From: Numida meleagris
Taxonomy: Eukaryota > Chordata > Aves > Galliformes > Numididae
NCBI RefSeq assembly: GCF_002078875.1
Contig: NC_034421.1
Coordinates: 5,928,499-5,992,498, forward strand
DNA length: 64,000 nucleotides
Direction of reading: 5' to 3'
The translations under genes and the position numbers were made by a program. Positions 36,330-48,039 of this stretch are shown in pieces. The notes under the pieces were generated by a model that searched no databases, had not been told where the DNA came from, and was given only the letters and a program-made list of their open reading frames with translations. Every line of letters starts with the position of its first letter. The stretch's first letter is position 1.

Positions 36330-39300
36330 ACCAGTACAGCTGCTTGCTTGGATTTGGTTAAGCCCAATACCTGTTTTTTCATTCAAAGCTCACTGTAAAA
36401 CATAAAATCACTGGGTTCTGCAAAATGGAGCAGGAAAATAGCGAGTGAGAAAGGGGAGCTGTCATCTCTGGTACCTCCTACTTCTAACAGAGTTTCTTTT
36501 AAACTCTTTCCAGCATAATCCTCCAAACTATGTGATCTTTGTCCCAGAGGAGCTGTGCTGTTTCTATGGAGTCCAGAAGATACTATCCATTTTCTCTTTG
36601 ACTTTGTTTCAGGAGCTTCAAGTACTCAAGTAAAACAGCAAGGAAAGAGAGGTTGCACCAGTGGCGAGAATGGTGCATGTAACAATAGGTCTTGACTTTG
36701 CAATTCTCTACGCTTCCCACCCCACCGGGCACAAGTCAAAGACTGAAGATTAGCACCCGCCGGGCGCTCCCCTCCTTCCAAGTCCTCCCCCAACTTGTGG
36801 CAATAAAAGCTCAGCCTCGAATCAAAAGCTAAGCTTGCTGAGACTTCAAAACAGCTCACAGCCTGGGCACGCAGCCCAAACACCGCTCAGCAGTGTGCAG
36901 CCTGTGTACAGGTGCAAGAGCCTGTGCCTATCGCCAGGACAAACCCCACCAAGCCCTACAGGCACCTGTCTGAGGGTGGTGTGAAGCCATCGCTATGCAC
37001 AGTGTGTCCATGCAGCAGGAGCCCTGCTCCTCTTCTGCCTCTCTCAGAGCTGGCCAGAAGGACAAGGTTCTCCATTAACACACTGGGTTCTTCCATTTGG
37101 GGATCTCCAAGTGGTGTGCAAGCTGTGAAGTTGGTTCTCTCAGCCCTTCTGCTAGACAGGAATTATTAACCGTATTTTACATGTAGGGGGTACTGAAAGG
37201 AGCATTAGGATCTTGTAAGCAAAGAGGGGTTTAAAGGTTTTGCTTGTCCATTTGAAAAACTAAGGGAAAAATCATTTGGGGCTGAATCAAAACCAGGCTT
37301 GTTGCTTTTTTAATCTTTTGGCAAATCACAAACTGAAAGAAAAGGTAGAATGGGTCATGTAAAATGTTGCATTTCAATCAAATTGAAACCATTCCTTTCA
37401 CTGATTTCTTGAAAATGTCTTGGAACCACTTACGCAATTAAAGGAAAGCTTGAAACAAGAAATGAAACGGCGCTTTTTGAAAAATGTCAAAACAAGACCT
37501 TTGAGTGCTTTAGCAGAATTATCTCTTTGTTTTTTTTGAAAGCTAATCACTGGGCAAAATGATCAGAAATTCATTACACATTTCACTGTGATGGAATTTG
37601 CATTTTCCTTAAAAAAAAAAAAGATAGAGATTCAGAAAAAGAAAACAAATTTCTCTCCCGATGCATCCAGTCCAATGGAGAGACAGGAGCAGACGCTGAG
37701 CCCCACAAGGCCTCCCTCAGCCCCAGTCCTGCAGCTCTGACCCTTGTAAGCCACTCCACAAAGCAAATTAGTCTCATTAACTTTAATAGAGCACTCAACT
37801 GGAGTAAACAGCCCTTACACAGTCAAGTCTTCCTCGTACACAGGGAAACGTGCTCCATCCCTCTGCTAAGGGCCTCTGTCAGTTCCAGCAACTCATGTTT
37901 AGAAAAGCCACGGTTTGTTTAAGGACTCAATTATATTTAAACTACCAAGACTCATCTGTAGCATCAGTTTGGTCATTTTAAATCCATACTAAAGAATGAA
38001 GCTCTCATTTATTTGTTGCATTTAAGTGTGCAGAAGTGTTTTCCAGGTTCCATGGATGACTGAATTTGCACAGCTGCAACAGGAGAAAACCAAAATCTGA
38101 GGTACCAGAGAGGAGTTGTTATTTTTTTTTTCCCACCTGACTGCAAAACCAGCAGCACGAAACAAGACCACAGGGTGGCAATTAAAGTAATTACAAAAAA
38201 ATTAGATCCCTCCTTCTTTTTCCCTCACATAATGGCAGGTCATTAAAGTTAATAGTCAGGATCACATTTGTACATGTCAGCAAAAAGTCATTGCAGCATC
38301 TTTCATCTCCGCTACTGCACGCAGCTTTCCTCCCATTCCTTCAGTCTCCGAGGGAGCAGTACGGTATGTCGGCTTCTGGGTTTGGGTTTTCTTCATTTTG
38401 CACCTGCTGCTGGGACTCACCAGCAAAGGCTTGGAGGTGCTAAACTGAGCCTGCTGGGATAGGAAAGCTTTCAAGTCCTCTGAATATTTCTATGTCAGGG
38501 AGGGATTTCTGTTAGATGTAACCCCGGAGACAACTCCATCTGCAGCCAGAGGTGGGTATTTAGTGGAGGAAGGGAAAAACCAGGCTGAAATGCCTCTGAT
38601 GGTGGCACCCCAAGGAGGCAGGTTGTCCCCATGCCACCTGAGCTGGCTTCAGTCCATGACATCTCAGCATCATCGCTTCCTACCCAATAAACTTGCCTGT
38701 TCTTGTACAGGTCCTGTAGGGTTTCCCAAAAAGGATGGGATGGATTTATGGATAGTCTGTAGATGGAAACTTCACATGCCCCATGCAGGATCAGCCATGA
38801 AGGGAGGTATGCAAGGAAGACATTCTATTTCTGCTTTTTCCCTTGTGGTGCTGTAAGCCCAAACTAGATGTGAGAATAAATGAAGCATGGCTTTTGGATA
38901 ACAGCTTCAAGTAAAGTCCATAGGTACGGCACCTACTGTGTTTATTTCTCACAGAAAAGTGTCAGTTATAGGCACAGACATGAATCTCATCGCCGTAAAA
39001 CTGAATATATCAGAGGTGAGATAGTTGCAGTTCTCTTTCTTCTGCTCTTCTGTCCAAGGACAAAGTTTGCCTCTCTTCCCAGCTGGCATTTGGAGGAGGA
39101 AGACACAGACAACAGGGAATAATAATCGCTAACAAAGGAAAACTACTACATGCAGTGAACATGCAGAAAGTTTGCCAATTTTATAGCGGCAAATGATACC
39201 AATAAATACGTGGGCTCAGGGGAACCTGGTGTCACGAGGGAAGTTACAGGTTCCAAACCACCAGCTGCTCCGTTCGCTCTGGTATCAGAGCACGACCCGA

Positions 39301-41625
39301 ACAAACAGGATTCTTGTTTTACATTTGATCCCGCAGAGATGGATAGTGTTTGCTGAACTCATCAGCGGGCCTCTCCCGACGGCGGAGCATGCCAGAGGCT
39401 GTTGAATGATTCAGGCTTGATGTGATCCTAGGAGAAAATTTCATTTCCCCATTTTTACACTGGAAGGTCTCTGAACTATTCCAGCTGTTTGGGAGTGGGA
39501 GGTCTTTGGGAATGATACACCCCAGCCACACTGCTTTTCCTCCCCACAGGTCTAAACCAGCGGTGATAGGACAGCATGGGCCTTTCTGGAAGGAGAATGG
39601 AAGAGGGTTCCTCTGTGGTCCTTCTGGGGAGAAATGTGCTGAGTGCTGGCAGGGAATGTCAGGAGCCCCTCTGCAGACATGCAACCTTTCCCCCATTAGG
39701 GGGATGATCTCATGGATTCACCAGCATGTTTGGTTTCAGTTGGGAGCCATCACCTCTCAGTTCCAAAACTCAAATGGCACAATGTCTTCCAGCCCAACCT
39801 GACTCATTGCAGGCAGCCATTGTAGCGGTCACTGCCCTCAGAGTCATTGTTGTAAAGCTCTGCTTGCACCCACCCAGCGATGGGTCCAGATCACATCTGG
39901 ATCTGCGTTTTATCCTCTCTTCACACCTTGCAGAACATAGCATGTTTATTGCAGCCAAGACTCCTGCTTAGTTTTCAGTCTTCTGTATGTCTGCCTTGTG
40001 GCTTCCAGTGGCCCAAAAACTGCAAATAAAATATGCTGGAAATTCCCTAGCCTTGCCCTGTGCAGGTCTCAGTACCTCCCCTATCATTAGTCCTCCTTCG
40101 GCAAATTTCTATTGTGCATTTGATACTTTTATCTTTTAACAGTTTTCCTTTACATTTTTCATCTGCTAAATTGCATTTTTGTGGGCTTCTCTCTCTCTTT
40201 TTATTTTAGTTTACGTTATTTCTTTCCCTAGTGTAACTGTACTCTTAGGAAGATTTTAATTACCTTCCTTTAAAGCCAAATGACAAGTAGAGCATGTCAT
40301 CTGTAGCTAAAGTATCACTTGAAAATGCAAAAGCCCCGGCTTTATCAGGCTTAAAAGCTTTCCTGGAATATGTTCAAAAACTGCTGACTGGGCAAGATTA
40401 AACATCGCAATGTTAAGTAAAAGATCTCCTCATGTGGTATTCTTTTATTCCCCCGGGTGATCAAGTTCAACTGCAATAGAGCCTTCAGGCCTTCTTCTAA
40501 AATATTATTGGGTTTTTCTTCTTCTTTGTGTGACAGGGAGAGGGGTTGGGGCTGTGGTGGTGAGAAGCTCAAAACAACAATCCCAAGAGCAGAGGGGAGC
40601 GGTGGAAGCGGTCAGGTGTGTCTGGAGCTGGGAAGGACAATAGAGAGCACCTGCAGAAACCCACGCTCGGTGTCCTAAGCAATCCCCTTGCGTGACCCAG
40701 GGATGGGCACAGGGAATGGCATGGCATGGGATGGCATGGCCTGGCATGGGAGCATGCTCCCATCACCAGGAAAGCCATGAGAACAAGGCGGCCACGTGCA
40801 GGCAGCACCAGGCAGGACCCTCACCCACCACCCTGGGGACCATCTTGGGTTTCCCTGGAGGCTTCAGAGTATGGGGGGCTCTGGATTTATGGTACCAGGT
40901 TTTTCTCCTCCCTGAACACGGCGGAATGATCCTGCCCTGGCAGCCAAGTGCTTGGAAAGGAGAGTGCTGGGATGTGGAGGGAAAACACTTAGGGCTTAAA
41001 AGGCACGTTGGGCTTCCAGGTCTGTCCAAATTGTCTCTGAAGAAATCCTCTGAGAGCTTGGATTACACATTTTTAATATGAACAGGAACCACCTGCCTGC
41101 AATCACACACATAAACTGTTGGTTACATCTCAATGGAAGAGCAGCTTGAATGCTTTTTACTGTAATGCTTAACCCACTGTGCATTTTAGAGCTTTATCTT
41201 CTTTTAATTGAAAACACACTTTTCAGCCATGCAATGTGCTCGCCTTTATCTCCCCGTCTCCCCAAGATGCAGGAGCAAACCCAGACCTTTGCAGAGGTCT
41301 CTGCTTGGTTTGAAGTCAGGGGATTTGGGATGGCAAAGGGAAGGGCAGGGCTGGGTGTGCAAGCATCACCCACGTCTCCTCCAGTGCAAGCACCGAGCTG
41401 CTACTCCCCATCTCCTCCCTCCCACAAGTCCCCAGTGCTGATGGAGGGAGTCCCCAGCCGGCCACCAACCACGCACAGTAAATCTCAAAAAGGCTTTTTT
41501 TGGCTTTTTTTTAGAGCCCCTCTCAAAACCCACTGACAAAAGGAAACAGGTGAACAAACAACAAGGGAGAGGCGGGGGTCTTGAAGGAGGATGCCCAGAA
41601 AGACTTTTATTTTTCTTTCTCCAGA
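36330..41625. other. non-coding stretch with simple repeats
   Basis: No gene is recognised. Noticeable items are an A run at 37611-37622, a T run near 38121-38131 and a (GGCAT)n-like patch at 40714-40750. The segment 40080-40380 is A+T-rich. Open frames are 129 codons or shorter and unconvincing. Confidence 0.5.
40714..40763. repeat. (ATGGC)n patch ending in an 18-bp palindrome
   Basis: Diverged ATGGC/GGCAT pentamers occupy 40714-40750. The tract runs into ATGGGAGCATGCTCCCAT at 40746-40763, a perfect 18-base palindrome. A perfect palindrome of this length is expected only about once in four windows of this size, and pentamer slippage probably contributed its left arm. Confidence 0.75.
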
Positions 41626-41630
41626 TTCAC

Positions 41631-41665
41631 TGAACCTGATCAAGTCTCCTACTCGATCAGGTTCA
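41631..41665. other. 15-bp stem-loop
   Basis: TGAACCTGATCAAGT (41631-41645) and ACTCGATCAGGTTCA (41651-41665) are inverted repeats matching at 14 of 15 positions around a 5-base loop (CTCCT). The one mismatch would be a G:U-type pair on one strand. Six A follow directly. It could be an extruding hairpin or an RNA stem if transcribed. The stem is too short for a typical vertebrate microRNA precursor. Confidence 0.8.
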
Positions 41666-42089
41666 AAAAAACAACACAGTCTTCCAGAATTTTTCCTCCC
41701 ATTTTGGACAAACAGGCTGAGCCGTGCTTGTTGCCCCAGATTTTCACCAGCTGGGAAAATACAGCTCTCGGTTTTGAGCCAAGCAGCCAACATCAGAGTG
41801 TTTTGTTGCTGTTCCTTTTTTGTTATTGTTTTCCCAATCACGCAAATGCAACAGTTTTGCATCCTTGACCTGTGTGTATATAGCTGTGGTGTTTTAGCAG
41901 CTAGAATCACCTTTTGTCCTGGAGGGTTTCCATAGGGACTGAGCATTCCCTTCAATAAAGGGCTCCAAATGAATGTAGCCTTCTCAGGGATATCATACAA
42001 CCAGGCCTGCAAAAGCCTTTTATTAGGACATTCACCTCTGATGGGATAATTTTACCTATCAGATCACATAATCTCTTCCCCTGATGTCG

Positions 42090-42560
42090 AGCCAGGAAAT
42101 GGAAAAAGAGCAGTGGGGAGATTTCTGCCTCCCGAGCCAGGTTCTGCGTGATGACAGCCTCGATTACTTGGTCACAGCCTTCTCAAAAAATGAGTACTTC
42201 GAGCGCAGCCTGAAATCACAATGCACAATCGAACAATAGGTGGGGCAAGAAAGAGAGCAGTGCCCAGACGCTCGGAGATCAAATTATCGCCATTTAGTCT
42301 GTTCGTAAATGCTTTAGCGGGTTAGTTAGCTCGTGGGGTTCTCCGGGCTGGGAGTTATGGTGTCTTCTGCTGCTCCAGTAGTATTTGGTGCAAATGCTCA
42401 TGATTGAAAATACGCAGAGGTTAAGAGGATTTAGGGGAAGAGGATGCGGATTAGCACGCAGCAAGCTGAAATGTAAGCCTTCCTCCGCTCTGACTTGTTA
42501 GCGCGTATCCTCTTTCCTCAGGTCGAGGAGGAATAGAATCACAGCGCAGAGCGAGGCTGC
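42090..42560. promoter_or_regulatory. candidate CpG-bearing conserved non-coding block
   Basis: This block lies inside the longest open-frame-free interval of the window (about 42012-43296) and keeps around 20 CpGs at ordinary G+C content, which is unusual for bulk methylated vertebrate DNA. It contains no low-complexity sequence and no transposon homology. Preserved CpGs plus absence of repeats fit a regulatory element. No specific factor or transcript can be assigned, and conservation is inferred and not seen. Confidence 0.22.
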
Positions 42561-44390
42561 ACAGCCTGCTGGAAGGTAATTAACACATACCTGGGTGCAA
42601 GAATAAATGATTTCCAGCCCAGAGGAAAGGGCTTTCTGCTACACCCTTTGGGTGCAAATCATCAGCCCCACAGAAACAAAGCTGCCCGATGCACTGCTGC
42701 AGGATGCAGGCCCAGCCAAAGACCTTCAGTAGGCAAACCTGACAGCGGAGCTGTGCTCTGCCCTGCTATCCTCCCCTCGTCGCAGCTCTCAGCAGAATTC
42801 AGGCTGAACCTCTCTGCTGAAATTTAAGCCCTCTCTTCTGTGCGTGTGGAGAACTGATCATTCCCTTTTTCTTTTGCAGCAGTTCTTGAAGATTGCTCTC
42901 ATCTGCTTTTCCAGTTTTCTCTTCCTGAGGCCAAACCACGTCTCCTCACCCTTTCTCCATCAGGCTGTGACTCATGCTCAGCTGGTGGCCCAGCAGACTC
43001 TCCTCTGAAGGAGCACAGCCTGCCCACTGCTTTGCATCCCATCCCCTCCATTTACCCATCGTTATCCCTGTACTTTCTCACCTGCAAATCTAGTCAGCGT
43101 ACTCTAGGTTAGGGCATCCTGGTTGTTAATTGGAAGAATAAATAGCACCACATCTTGGCCAGATTTCCTACGCCCATTGGATCCAGCTTCCTTTTCCAGG
43201 TGAGCCACCACCAACTTCTCCCGAGTTGCCCATTTCACAACCAAAGTTCTGGTTTAGCAAGGCCAGACAGCAAAGTCTTGTACATCCACTAACAAATGAA
43301 ATTAAGTCCAATGGAAGTAATCTGCCTCGTGCTGCCACTTCTGTCACTGCACCTGAATAACTCAGCTTTTGGAAGACAAAATATTTCCCTTCCAGAATGT
43401 TATTGTTTTGTTGGAAATCAGAGGCTCACACTAAAATGTCACCATTGTTCTTCCCAAGTAACTCCTATGCTTGCACGGCGTATCAGCTGCAATCACAGAG
43501 CTGCTTGTCAAAACATCAGTTGTATTCTCTCCAGTCTATCTAGAAAGGCTGGGTTCTATTCTTCCACTTTTTATCATCAAAAAAGAAAAAGGCACTTTGG
43601 TGATGGTGTGAAATTAGCACTCTGGTTGCAGAGTTTGAGTATGAAGGAGAAAGAGCTAGGAAAACTTCTTGTTCGGTTTAAGGCAGAGGGGCCAGCCCTC
43701 CTCGTCCGTGAGCCACAATGCAAACTCTCCAGCACAGCAGGAGCCATGAGGTGCACATCACGTATGGCAAAGCCCTACAGGGAAAGGGCTTGGGGCAGCA
43801 GAAGGATTAAAGTCTGGGGAAGCAGAAAGGAGAACCATGAAGAACAGCCCTGATGGAGACTGATTCACTGACCCTGGGTGGGGTCTGGGTCATGCCCTGA
43901 ATTCAAAGATATTGCTCCAAACTGAGAGGAGTGCCACTGGATGTGAAATGCTGGTTTATCACTTGTGCTCAGCTGAAGGAAGCCCTCACCTTCACAGTAA
44001 AGCTCTATTTATAGGAATTCAAGAGGTGGGGGACAGAGGCTCTCTTTGTGCTTACCAAGGGACGATAATTTCTGGGAATTCCGCCTTCCCCTCACCCTTC
44101 AGTGTTTGCCCTACAAGTTCATTATTCATTTATTATGGGGAAGCGAGGCGAGGCAAAGGCATGCAGTCCGCTGACAAGTCACCTCCTCGGGTATTTTCTG
44201 ACCGGAGCAGGAAGTTGCAGCTGGGTCGGTAACAAAGACATCTTCCCTTTGATTTCTCCCCTGAGCTGTTCCCCGCAGCCTCAGCTTGCTGCCTCAGTGT
44301 TGATCTGCTATTTCACCTCCACGGCAAGCCTTCCTCCAGAATATTCCTACATGAAAGAGGAGGAAAACCCACACGGGACATGATTCTCTT
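42560..44390. other. non-coding stretch with one unassigned open frame
   Basis: No gene is recognised with confidence. A 185-codon open frame on the plus strand (43296-43853) has a hydrophobic start and seven cysteines in its first 76 residues. It is discussed as a finding and is not called as a gene, because one frame of this length is roughly what chance gives in 64 kb. Confidence 0.4.
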
Positions 44391-44392
44391 AA

Positions 44393-44583
44393 AGCCAGAC
44401 AGGGCCATTACGATCGTCAAGTCTGACTTCACACATAATACAGGACATACCTTTCTGCACCAAGCTTATAGCTCCTCTGTGAGCTGGAGCAGATCTCGTC
44501 AAAAAACACCTGGGGTTAAAGGCTTCAAGCATCGTGGAATCTGTAGCACACCTCCATAATTCTATGCTCACTCCTACTGGGGT
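44393..44583 (-). mobile_element. old, diverged CR1-type LINE 3' fragment
   Basis: By eye, the plus strand matches the reverse complement of an old amniote CR1 3' region known from turtles and crocodilians. GCCAGACAGGGCCATTACG, AGTCTGACTTCACACATAAT and ACAGGACATA are followed by GAGCAGATCTCGTCAAAAAA, then CGTGGAATCTGTAGCAC and TAATTCTATG. The match is spread over about 190 bases with many substitutions and short indels, more diverged than the other copies here. I identify the family from memory of its consensus, so the exact subfamily is uncertain. Confidence 0.55.
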
Positions 44584-44589
44584 CTGCAT

Positions 44590-47500
44590 CTTGGGATTCC
44601 TGGAGAGGGCAAGGACAGAAGGCAGGCACTGACCCTTGCTCCTGCGCATCAGGAACATTTAAATCAGCTGAAGGGCAAAGAGGCAGCCTCCGTTCCTGGA
44701 AAGATGAGAAGATTGGGCTCATTGCTAAGTCTCATATCACTGATCACACAAAAACAGCCGTCTGAGCTGTTAGCAAATTAATCCCTTAGAAAAAAGAGCA
44801 CACTTCTGAACTTCAGTGTTTAAGAAAACTCCGTGGTTTTGGAAGGACCAGAACAACGTGAGGCTATTTCCCATGGTGGAAGTGCCACCGTGGCTCTCCC
44901 GGTGCCAGGCTGTCCAACCAGCCCCTCTGAACCTGCCCAAAACCAGCCACAGGTTGGGGCAGCATCCCATCCATCCCAACCATGCGCATCCCACCATGGC
45001 TTATCGCCTCCTCCCATGCAGCATTGCAGAGCTGCACCGGGTGCCAGGAGGGTGCCGGGGGCTATCTGCTGGTTCCTGGCAGAGGTTGGAGCATCTGCTC
45101 CGCTGACCCAGTAATCAGAGCAGCCACTCTCCCCCCTTCGCCAGCTGGGCCATGTTATGATCCTGACTGCAAATAAAGACGGCAAGAAAGCAGAAGAAGG
45201 GCTGTCAGGCTGGTAGATAACCCGGCCACCGTTCCCAGGCAGATTCCCCCAGTATCAGGCCCAAGAGAGGCAGATGCCCCTCTCCTGAGGGGTTCAAAGT
45301 TCAGGCTTATTAGTGCAGGCTGAGTGAGAGCTAATCAGGGCGGAAGGGCTGATGTCAGAGCCCCGCTCACCCTGCCTGCTTCCCACACAGCAACATGGCC
45401 ATTAATTAGCTCCTTGATGAACTAAGTCATCTTTCAAGTGAAACAGTCTCTGCAGAAGCTGAAGCACGGTGTTCAGTGGCAATAAACACACTAGCTTCAC
45501 CAGCATTGGGATTTGAACCTGGGGAGAAGCCAAGCAGCAAAGCATTTCCCACTGCTTGTACAGAGCTACATTAACAGCACACAAATGCTAAGGACGGACC
45601 AAGGTCCCCCCTTTGGAAAAGGTTTTACTGCTTTGAAAATCATTACTGAGAGCTGGCATGGTCAAGCAGTCCAGCCCATAATAGCTTAATCCAAAAAGGG
45701 CTGCTGAAATGCACCGTTTCAGCTCTGTCCAGCTGGGTCCTTGTGCTGCATTCGTCACGGTGGTATTGGATGGCAGAGCAAGACAGGGACATGGGGAGAG
45801 GGGGCAGAGCCCGGGCTCCCAGACATCTGCCACACAGACCATGCACAGTCAGTTGGGAGAAGCCAAAATCCCAAATCCATTGCACAGACAAACACTTCGG
45901 CAGCCTCGACCTTGCTTTGCTTACACTCCTCAGCCTATGCATCCCCTGCAGCCAGGTTCATGCCCAATGAGACAGCTTTCTGCCAGCACCTTCCCAGCCC
46001 TGGGGACATGCCAAGCCCTGAGTCTGGTAGGACTCCAAGCAGGCTCTTGGATGTTAAATCTGTGCAGAGGGGAAGGGCTGCCCCTCGCCGGGTGCAGATG
46101 GCCAACTGCACCCGCACATTCCAGGCTGAATTCAATTTTCTGCTCTTCACCCAAGGCCCTGGAGAGCAGCAGCTGCCTCAGACTGCACCTAAGATGCATA
46201 TAAATAGAGGCATAATACCTTATTATAAAGGAATGCATGCCTAAGTAGGAGATACAGTTACCTTCGAAGGAGGAAGGGGGAGGAGGTGAAATGCAGCACA
46301 GAGGAAGGAAAAGCAAGCTGACAGAGATCTAGATTGACTTACAGTAACGAGATGCTGTCAAGATGAAAAATCACATTGCCCCCCCTCCCTCGTGCTGCAG
46401 TAAAAGCAGGGGCTGGGCTCTGGCACCTTGTGCTGGGGGAGGACATGTGTTTGCCCCTGAGATGCTGGAAAGTGAGGATGAGTCCCTGGTCCATCCCCAG
46501 CTGCATGGCACAATGCAAGGAGCCTCTGCAGCATGGGGAACCCTGGACAGTGCCACCTCTGCTCTACAGTGCTTGAGCCCAGGTTTTAATTGAGGGGCTG
46601 CAAGCTGTTTTGGGCACTGGCTTGGCCCTCCTGGTGCATCCCTGGGCACTGCTCAGCTGTGTGTCCCGCAGTACATTGTGCCCGCATCAACATGTGCATG
46701 GGGCTCATGGAGAGCACCAGGCTGAGCGACTTGGCAGCACCCACACAAAGCAGGTCCCCCCCAGCCTGTTCTCTGCACAGTTTTGGGACAATCCTGCCTC
46801 CCACTTGCAGCCAGCAATTGCAGGCAGACTTCAGGGCTCTGCCTCCAGAGCTGGCAGACATCTTGTGGACATAAACCATCACCAGGGAGCACCACCCGGC
46901 CAAGGACAGCCAAGCCAGAGCTTCCTGGCCCTGTGCTCCTTCCAACCCAGCAGCTTTTAAGGACGTTTTTTTAAAGGGTTTTTTCCCGCGGAGCCCTCAC
47001 CATGCCCCGGCGCACCGCATGCATGGCTGCACCGAATGGGTCCGGCTTGCCAACGCTCTGCTTTGATCTTCCCAGCCTGGGATGTGATGTAACACCTGCA
47101 GAATTATACAGTAATGAGAGAAAAGAAAGCTTCTGGCAAAGAAAAGGCACCAAAAACAGAGGGTGGGAACCCATCCGACCGCCCCAGCTCGGCACAGCAC
47201 GTTGCATGGCTCGGGGTTGTGCGGTTGGTTGGCAGATGGATTTTTTAAAGTGGTTTTGTTTGTTTTTCAAGGCACAACCCATCACCCTGGCTCTGCACTG
47301 TTGCTTGCCCTTCCCACAGTGGGCAAAGGGGAGGAAGGGGCAGCCCCATGGCCGTGCCCACGCAGTCCCTGGCACCGCTCAGTCCTCTGGCCAGCGTCTG
47401 AGGTTTCCTAGCAATGCTATGTGCTACCTCAGACCAAAGAAAACACATTAGAAGAGCATCCACTTTAGAACAAGGACAAAAACCAGTGCCAGAAACCATG

Positions 47501-47865
47501 GAAACCCCAGAGAAAACAACTGAAATTCATGTTTATGCGTGGCTCCCGGTAGCTGCAGAAATTGTATTCCCACATGAAAGCGGCCCCACAGCAGCCACCG
47601 AGCGGGCAGAGAGCCCGTCCCACTGCCACCTGCCTGGTCCCTGCTCCTGGACGCCAGGAGAGAGGGGGAACATGAAGCTCTGTGCCCATTGGTTAATGCT
47701 GGCAAAGTACTTGGTGCTTGAAGCTGAAGCAAAAAAAAAAAAAACGATCTTTGAAGAGATTACTCAGCAAATTCAGGTAGCAGCAGCTCTGGGTTACATG
47801 AGGACTGGCCCTGTGAAATGACATGGGAGCAGGATCTGGTCTAGCTTAGCCTGTAGCATTTACAC
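44590..47865. other. non-coding, moderately G+C-rich stretch
   Basis: No gene is recognised. Overlapping open frames of up to 167 codons occur on both strands between 44.8 and 47.8 kb, as expected in G+C-rich DNA. An A run lies at 47731-47744, and there is a small CpG cluster at about 46985-47065. Confidence 0.45.
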
Positions 47866-47868
47866 ATT

Positions 47869-48036
47869 TTGGAACTGCTGCCCGGGGAGGTGGTGGAGTC
47901 ACTGTCCCTGGAGGTGTTCAGGGACTGCGGAGATGCGGCACTGAGGGACATGGTCAGTGGGCATGGTGGGGTGGGCTAGGGTTGGACTTGGAGATCTGAG
48001 AGGGCGGTTCCAATCTTAATGATTCTATGATTCTAC
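47869..48036 (+). mobile_element. CR1 LINE, 3' end
   Basis: The sequence reads like the last part of a CR1 element. CTGCCCGGGGAGGTGGTGGA and CCTGGAGGTGTTCAGGGAC (end of ORF2) are followed by the 3' UTR words GGACATGGTCAGTGGGCATG and TTGGACTTGGAGATCTGAG, then a tail AATGATTCTATGATTCTAC. It is 5'-truncated and too short to encode a domain. Its 3' UTR matches the subfamily of the copies at 36.15 and 52.13 kb, which lie in the opposite orientation. Confidence 0.95.
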
Positions 48037-48039
48037 ACA

